From Jaapia argillacea MUCL 33604 (Eukaryota; Basidiomycota; Agaricomycetes; Jaapiales; Jaapiaceae), in NCBI GenBank assembly GCA_000697665.1, contig KL197731.1:446810-510809 (forward strand): a DNA stretch of 64,000 nt, in the 5' to 3' direction. The notes below the pieces were generated by a model. That model worked only from the letters and a program-made list of their open reading frames with translations, ran no database searches and had not been told where the DNA came from. This document shows positions 58,834-64,000 of the stretch, piece by piece. The translations under genes were made by a program, and so were the position numbers. Within the stretch, counting starts at the first letter, position 1; each line of letters begins with the position of its first letter.

Positions 58834-59160
58834 TTTGGCGTAGGAAATAATGTATGCTCACTTAGAACATAGAAGCTTGATTGGTTGCAGAAGGGTTACA
58901 ACGTCGAGAAACTGGTGAATGAACGATGCAGAAACAGAGTACGAAATTGAACATTGTATGCTGATGAATTTGCCCAAAGTGGCTGCATAGGATTTCCACA
59001 AAACAGGGCTCATCGTCACCAGTCAATGCTATCACTGACCAACTATCAACCTAGTCCAAAAAAGCGACAGGTTTTTCTTTAACAATTATTGTACATTCTA
59101 TAGATGCTTCGTAACTCAATGAATCCAATAAACAATCTATTTTCTATAGAACTTGTAGAG
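58834..59160. other. intergenic, no gene seen
   Basis: AT-rich sequence upstream of the preceding minus-strand gene, with no supported frame. Confidence 0.4.
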
Positions 59161-60970
59161 GGGTATTTCATTGAGTTCATTAAATTTGATGTTGAGGGGG
59201 TGAGAGGTGATATCAGAGGGAGCGTTCAACATTCGCGAGGTTCAAGTATAGAGTGGAACCAATGGCTCAGAGAGCATGTTGGTTCATGGGAGGTGTGAAT
59301 GATTGAATATAAGATGAAAAAACCTGTCACAAATGCTGCAGGAGTGTTCATGACAGTCATGAGAAGAGAGGGAGGGGGGGTGAGATGGGTATGGCTTCTG
59401 GCTTATTCGTGGGCTATGAATGGACAAGCTGGTGGTGGTGAGGCTGTTGAGGTAGTAAAAGACCTAAAAGTGGGGAAAGTGACATGAGTCAAAAATAATC
59501 AAACAATCAATTTGGTTTGACTTGCCGAGAGCCCGTAACCTCAGCCTCATAGTCTCCTGCCCATCCACTCATTCTGTATGTTAAACTCTGTCCATTAAAG
59601 ACAAGGTTGAGGGGGGTGCAAGGCAAGATCGAAGGGGGGGGGTTGATGCCCATGAAGTCGACAATAGGAGTGAAACCAATGGCTCAAAGGAGCACGCCAG
59701 TTTGTACAAGGTGTGGGTAGTTGAGATTGAGATGATAAAACCTATCGCAAATGCTGCAAGAGCATTTGCAATGGTTTCCACGATGAGGGAGAGGGCCAGG
59801 TGGATTTGGATGTATGTGGAGTGACCCAGAAAAGTGAGTGCTTCTCTGGCGTTCGCAACAGGACCTCTGAGAGTATGTGGTGGTATTCGACTGTCTGCAA
59901 GGGCAACACTGTCATGTCTTGAGGGGTACCTGGGGTAGAGGAGGGTGGGTTCAAAGTCAGATATGGAGGTGGGTGAGACTTGGCTGGTGGTCTAGTAGTG
60001 TTGTTTGGGGTCCCAAGAGTGATATAGAATTAAAAAGAAACTGAATAGGCTGCCATGGAAACAGGCTGACTTGATCTTGAGGGAGGGATTGGAGTGGATG
60101 GCAGAGGTGGCTTGTGAATGATTTCAGGCATTTCTAACAGGCTGATGGGTGACAGGGCTGATTCACATCGTGGTGGATTATGGCGGTGTGTTGGCAGAGA
60201 GACCTGAAAGTGAATTAGTAAATGGGTGTATATAATATTTGAAAACGAATTGTTTACTCATTCGGGACTGTTCACTCGCCCTGTGACTCTACTGGATCCT
60301 TCCTTACATCCTAATAAGGAATGCACATTGATTTGGACACATGCGAGGAGGCTTGAGACGATGAGGCACGAAAATAGGTGGTTGGGCTCAGAGTTGAAAA
60401 TGCAAGTGAAACTGGTACCCTTAGTGAGGGTGTCAGTTTGTATGAGGTGTGTAGAGTCGTAGATAGTCATAGATAACCGATCGCAATCGCAACAAGAGTG
60501 ATTATGAGGGTGGGAAGGTAGATGATGGAGTGGGTGAACAGGTGAGTGGTTTCAGGCTATTCAAACGGATGGATGTGTAGCATGGGTGCTTCACAACACA
60601 CCAGACTGGTCAAGGAGGATGGGGTCAGTACAAAACCTGAAAGTGAAGAATGAAGGGAATTAGTGAATATAATAGTCAGATTCAATAGTTCACTTACCTG
60701 GTGCCTTGATACTCCTCTTGAAACCCCCGCCCTTGGCCCTTAATTACATTGCTCTGATGAATAGATCTCGTGATGAATGAGAGCCAGGAAAAGGAAGAGC
60801 GACTGGGTGTGGAGTCGGGTCAGGCACGCAAAGTCGGAAATGCAGATGAATCCGGCATCCTCAATGAGAATGCTGGTTTGCATAGGGTATCAGTGGTTGT
60901 GTAGAGCTGAAAATAACCCATCATGATGGTACTGAGGGTGTTCACAATGAGTGGTAGGTGGGAGGGGCAA
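59161..60970 (-). repeat. four diverged tandem copies of a membrane-segment exon
   Basis: On the minus strand four segments align as protein: near 60960-60830 (HLPLIVNTLSTIMMGYFQ, TTDTLCKPAFSL), near 60520-60375 (IIYLPTLIITLVAIAIGYL, STTLHTSYKL), near 59810-59620 (LIVETIANALAAFAIGFI, STTHTLYKLACS) and near 59385-59220 (LLMTVMNTPAAFVTGFF, HTSHEPTCS). Each is a hydrophobic helix of about 20 residues followed by a Thr/His/Leu/Lys motif. Intron-like signals recur beside them, for example a GTAAGT donor near 60698 and CACTTTCAG acceptors near 60640 and 60205. They may be exons of tandemly duplicated small membrane-protein genes, now decayed; copies carry stops. The family is unknown; resemblance to fungal multi-pass membrane proteins was considered but is too weak to name. 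Confidence 0.5.
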
Positions 60971-61780
60971 GGGGATGTGTTGGAATGGTTCGAGGCCAAT
61001 TTTGAGTTGGTGGGGTGGACACAGGGGTTATCAATGTAGCCTGATCTTCATATGAATGGCTAAGATTGGAGGAAAACATTGATTTCAGGGGGGTGGTATC
61101 AGTGTGTTACTGTGAAACAGAAATTTGGAATTCAGCGCCAGCAAACAATATAGACACAAATATGAAAGAAAGACTTGCATAAACACCCTGGGCCATCCAA
61201 GGATAAAATACCAATGCACAAGGAGACCATTGGTGAGCCAGATGGTGTGCAGATGGGTGATGTTGTCATCAACACAAAGGAGCAGACTTGTAACTCCACA
61301 ACTCCAAGTGACTTGTTGTGACAACTCCCTTATACGGTGCAATGTGGCTGACGCCTTGGGGAGAATCAACGGTGAACTACTGCAATCCCCTCACTTACTA
61401 GAACTTGCAGAGAAGGTAGAGGGGATGATATATAAACACAGAAAACAGCTACCAGTAACTTTCGATGTTGTACGATGAACGATAGTTGAGTGAACGGGGA
61501 TTATGGCCAATGGAATAGTCACATGATGTTCATCAATATGTAAATAAATATTGACAAATAACAAGACCTTATGTGAATGTGTGACAGCTCTAGCTTTGAT
61601 TCTTACAATGTCCATGAAGGGCAGTTCAAATCCAAGGATGTGGGTTCATACCCTTATTCATAGGAAAGAATGTTGTCGTTTTTCACGTTGTGCTGAAATG
61701 TCACACCCGGCAGAGGTGGTCAGATGTGACACAGCTGAGTTGTGTTTGCAGAACAGTACCGGCAATTTATTGTTTGCAGA
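60971..61780. other. no gene seen
   Basis: Two overlapping opposite frames at 61085-61478 (94 and 117 codons) are not supported by domains or splice sites. The stretch leads into the tandem array. Confidence 0.4.
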
Positions 61781-63890
61781 CTCCATATGAATGTACCAGA
61801 TGTCGAGGCACATAGCCATGACAAATCCACAGGTGCACCAGACCTCCATGTACATACTCATGCATGGAGGGAGACCTTCCATAGGCAAGGTTTATTTGGT
61901 TCCAATACCCCCAACCTATACATTGGATGGGAGGAAGACCTACTATTAGACAGGTCTTGTTCACTCATGCACGTTGTCGATTCAGTCAACCAATCCACAT
62001 TTTGATTCATTCCCACCACTATAAAGTGAGCATTCACATCCTTATCTCAAAACTAACCCTTATTTGTCTTACAGAGTATTTTACTTTTCTTGAGTGTCAT
62101 TCACAATACAAGTCTGCCTTCATAGAGGTCAGCTCGTTTGAGTGCCACGATACACAATGGCATCCAAATGATACCATTTTTATTTGTTGAGTCGGTCGTT
62201 GGCTTCAGCTGCGATGAATCGACGGGCACACCAGACCTCTATGTACATACTCGTGCATGGAGGGAGGCCTTCCATTGGCGAGGCTTATTTGGTTCCAATA
62301 CCCCCAACCTATACATTGGATGGGAGGAAGACCTACTGTTTGCAGGGTCTTGTTCACTTGCGCTTGTCGATTCAGTCAACTGATGTTGATTCCAATTCAT
62401 TCCCACCTCTATCAAGTGAGCGTTCACTTTGTGAACTCAAAAAACTAATGTTTATTCCAATGACAGTTTACTTTGATTGAGCGTCATTCATGCTACAAAC
62501 TTGCCTTCAGAAAGGTAGGGTAGCTTGGGCGCAACAATACATAGTTGCATCCAAGCAGTATTCAACTATATGAAAATTTCTTTGGGACGTCGATTGTTGG
62601 CTTTTGTCACAACGAATCAACGATCACACCAGACCTCCATGTACACACTCATGCGTGGAGGGAGGCCTTCCATTGGCGAGGCTCATTTGGTTCCGATACC
62701 CCCAACCTATACATTGGATGGGAGGAAGACCTACTGTTTGTTGGGTCTTGTTCACTTGCACTTGTGGATTCAGTCAACCGATGTTGATTCCAATTCATTC
62801 CCACCTCTATCAAGTGAGCGTTCACTTTGTGAACTCAAAAAACTAATGTTTATTCCAATGACAGTTGACTTTGATTGAGTGTCATTCACACTACAAACTC
62901 GCTTTCAGAAAGGTAGGGTAGCTTGGGCACAATGATACATAGTTGTATTTAAGTGGTATTCAACCACATCTAAATTTCTTTGGGACGTTGATTGTTGGCT
63001 TTCTTCATGACGAATCGATGAGTGCACCAGACCTCCATGTATATACTTGTGCGTGGAGGGAGGCCTTCCATTGGTGAGGCTTATTTGGTTCTGATACCCC
63101 CAACCTATACATTGGATGGGAGGAAGACCTACTGTTTGATGGGTCTTGTTCACTCTCGCTCGTTGATTTAGTTGACTGATGTTGATTCCATTTCATTCCT
63201 ACCTTTATTAAGTGAGGGTTCACTTTGTGAAATCCAAAAACCAACTCTTACTTGGTGTCCAATGGTAGTTTACTTTTATTGAGCACTGTTCACACTACAA
63301 ACTCACCTTCAGAAAGGTAGGGTAGCTAGGGTGCAATGATACACCCTTGCGTCCAAGCGGCATCCAATGCTATCAAATTTTCTTAAAGGCATCAGTTGTT
63401 GGCTTTCGTCACAATGAATTGGAAGACCTGCTATTTGCTGGGTCTTGATCACTCGTGCTCGTAGATTCAATCAGCTGATGATGATTCCAATTTATCACCA
63501 CCTCTATGAAGTGAGCATCCACTTTGTGAACTCCAAAATCTAACTTTTATTTGTCCTCCAAATGTAGTTTACTTGTATTGAGTCACCTTTGCAATACAAG
63601 CACATGTTCAGAAAGGTAGGCTCGCTTGGCCGCCACTATACATAGCTGCGTCCAAGTGGTACTCAACAATATCAAATGTTCTTGTCTGTGTTGATTGTTG
63701 GCTTTAACCACAACAAATCAATGGATGCACAACACCTCTATGCACATACTTGTGTGTTGTAGGGAGGGCTTGCCATCAGATGGGTCTTGTTCACTTGATG
63801 TTGGTTGGCAGGAAGATCAGTTGTTAGGCTGGTCACGCTCATTCGCGCCCATCAATTCAGTCAGCTAGTCTCGATACTGGTTCAATCCTG
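61781..63890. repeat. tandem array, about 395-base unit
   Basis: Direct copies marked by CACCAGACCTC(C/T)ATGTACAT at about 61836, 62229, 62629 and 63024, spacing 393 to 400 bases. Each contains CCCCCAACCTATACATTGGA, GGGTCTTGTTCACT, AAGTGAGCGTTCACTTTGTG and TCAGAAAGGTAGGGTAGCTT. Two further partial, more diverged copies follow at about 63410-63690 (lacking about 100 bases in the middle) and 63690-63890. The first three units share an open frame of about 55 codons (AWREAFHWRGLFGSNTPNLY), interrupted in the fourth. Confidence 0.93.
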
Positions 63891-64000
63891 TTGCCATTGG
63901 GTGTTCAAGGCGTACATCACAATGCTCAACGGTTTGTAAACTAATTTTCTTCAATCATCATGTACAATTACTGCTTCATGGAGATGAATTCATTGGCACT
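63891..64000. other. window edge, no gene seen
   Basis: Short unique sequence after the array; nothing supported. Confidence 0.4.

Noticed and set aside
61085-61478. Two opposite frames of 94 and 117 codons
   Set aside because: Low-complexity composition and no supporting context.
1-64000. tRNA genes, rRNA genes and CRISPR arrays
   Set aside because: No convincing A/B-box pair with cloverleaf, no rRNA core sequence, and the tandem repeats have no repeat-spacer structure.

Overview
The window looks like repeat-rich nuclear DNA of a mushroom-forming basidiomycete (Agaricomycetes). The evidence is short GT-AG introns of about 45-60 bases in almost every gene, Kyakuja-Dileera-Zisupton (KDZ) transposases with the CxC2-type cysteine cluster, a TET/JBP dioxygenase gene beside one of them, a Helitron with the fungal Rep-side domain, and a Ty3 fossil with a chromodomain. 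I see no ordinary housekeeping gene. Most readable genes belong to mobile elements or to lineage-specific families of unknown function, and most are interrupted by stop codons. No rRNA, convincing tRNA or CRISPR array was seen. Two runs of N (26149-26464 and 45179-45516) are assembly gaps.

Layout. 1-0.3 kb: AT-rich interspersed repeat. 1.1-4.5 kb (-): old broken Ty3/gypsy chromovirus. 5.9-7.2 kb (-) and 7.4-10.6 kb (+): a divergent pair, a protein with a ribonuclease-H1-N-terminal-like domain and a large unknown protein. 11.0-14.3 kb (-): Helitron remnant plus an ORF with one membrane segment. 14.5-16.7 kb (+): a three-exon unknown gene and an F-box/LRR-like relic. 17.3-19.9 kb (-) and 21.3-22.6 kb (+): a divergent pair of many-exon unknown genes around a 160-base tandem duplication. 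23.1-24.1 kb: array of a 103-base repeat. 24.5-28.9 kb (-): two paralogues of one unknown family, with a foldback inverted repeat at the end of the second. 29.1-33.0 kb (-): KDZ transposase 1, with a cut-off dioxygenase-like gene upstream (33.1-34.6 kb), an HMG-like gene (35.3-38.7 kb, +), an unknown S/T-rich gene (38.7-39.9 kb, -) and a Cys-cluster gene (40.1-42.8 kb, +). 43.0-44.1 kb: two small tandem arrays. 45.6-49.3 kb (-): KDZ transposase 2, followed on the + strand by an intact 348-residue unknown gene (50.1-51.2 kb), a TET/JBP gene (51.7-53.4 kb) and an HMG-like gene (54.0-56.4 kb). 57.6-58.8 kb (-): unknown gene relic. 59.2-61.0 kb (-): four diverged copies of a membrane-segment exon. 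61.8-63.9 kb: array of a roughly 395-base repeat.

The most important region is 45.6-56.4 kb. KDZ transposase, TET/JBP 5-methylpyrimidine oxidase and HMG-like protein together are the known basidiomycete KDZ-TET element architecture. Here the cassette carries an additional gene between transposase and oxidase that has no visible interruption, whereas the other members have in-frame stops. Across many unrelated genes of the window the interrupting stops are mostly TGA, as expected if CGA and TGG codons decayed through C-to-T change at methylated cytosines. The working picture is a methylated, decaying nest of DNA transposons that still contains some open or nearly open genes.
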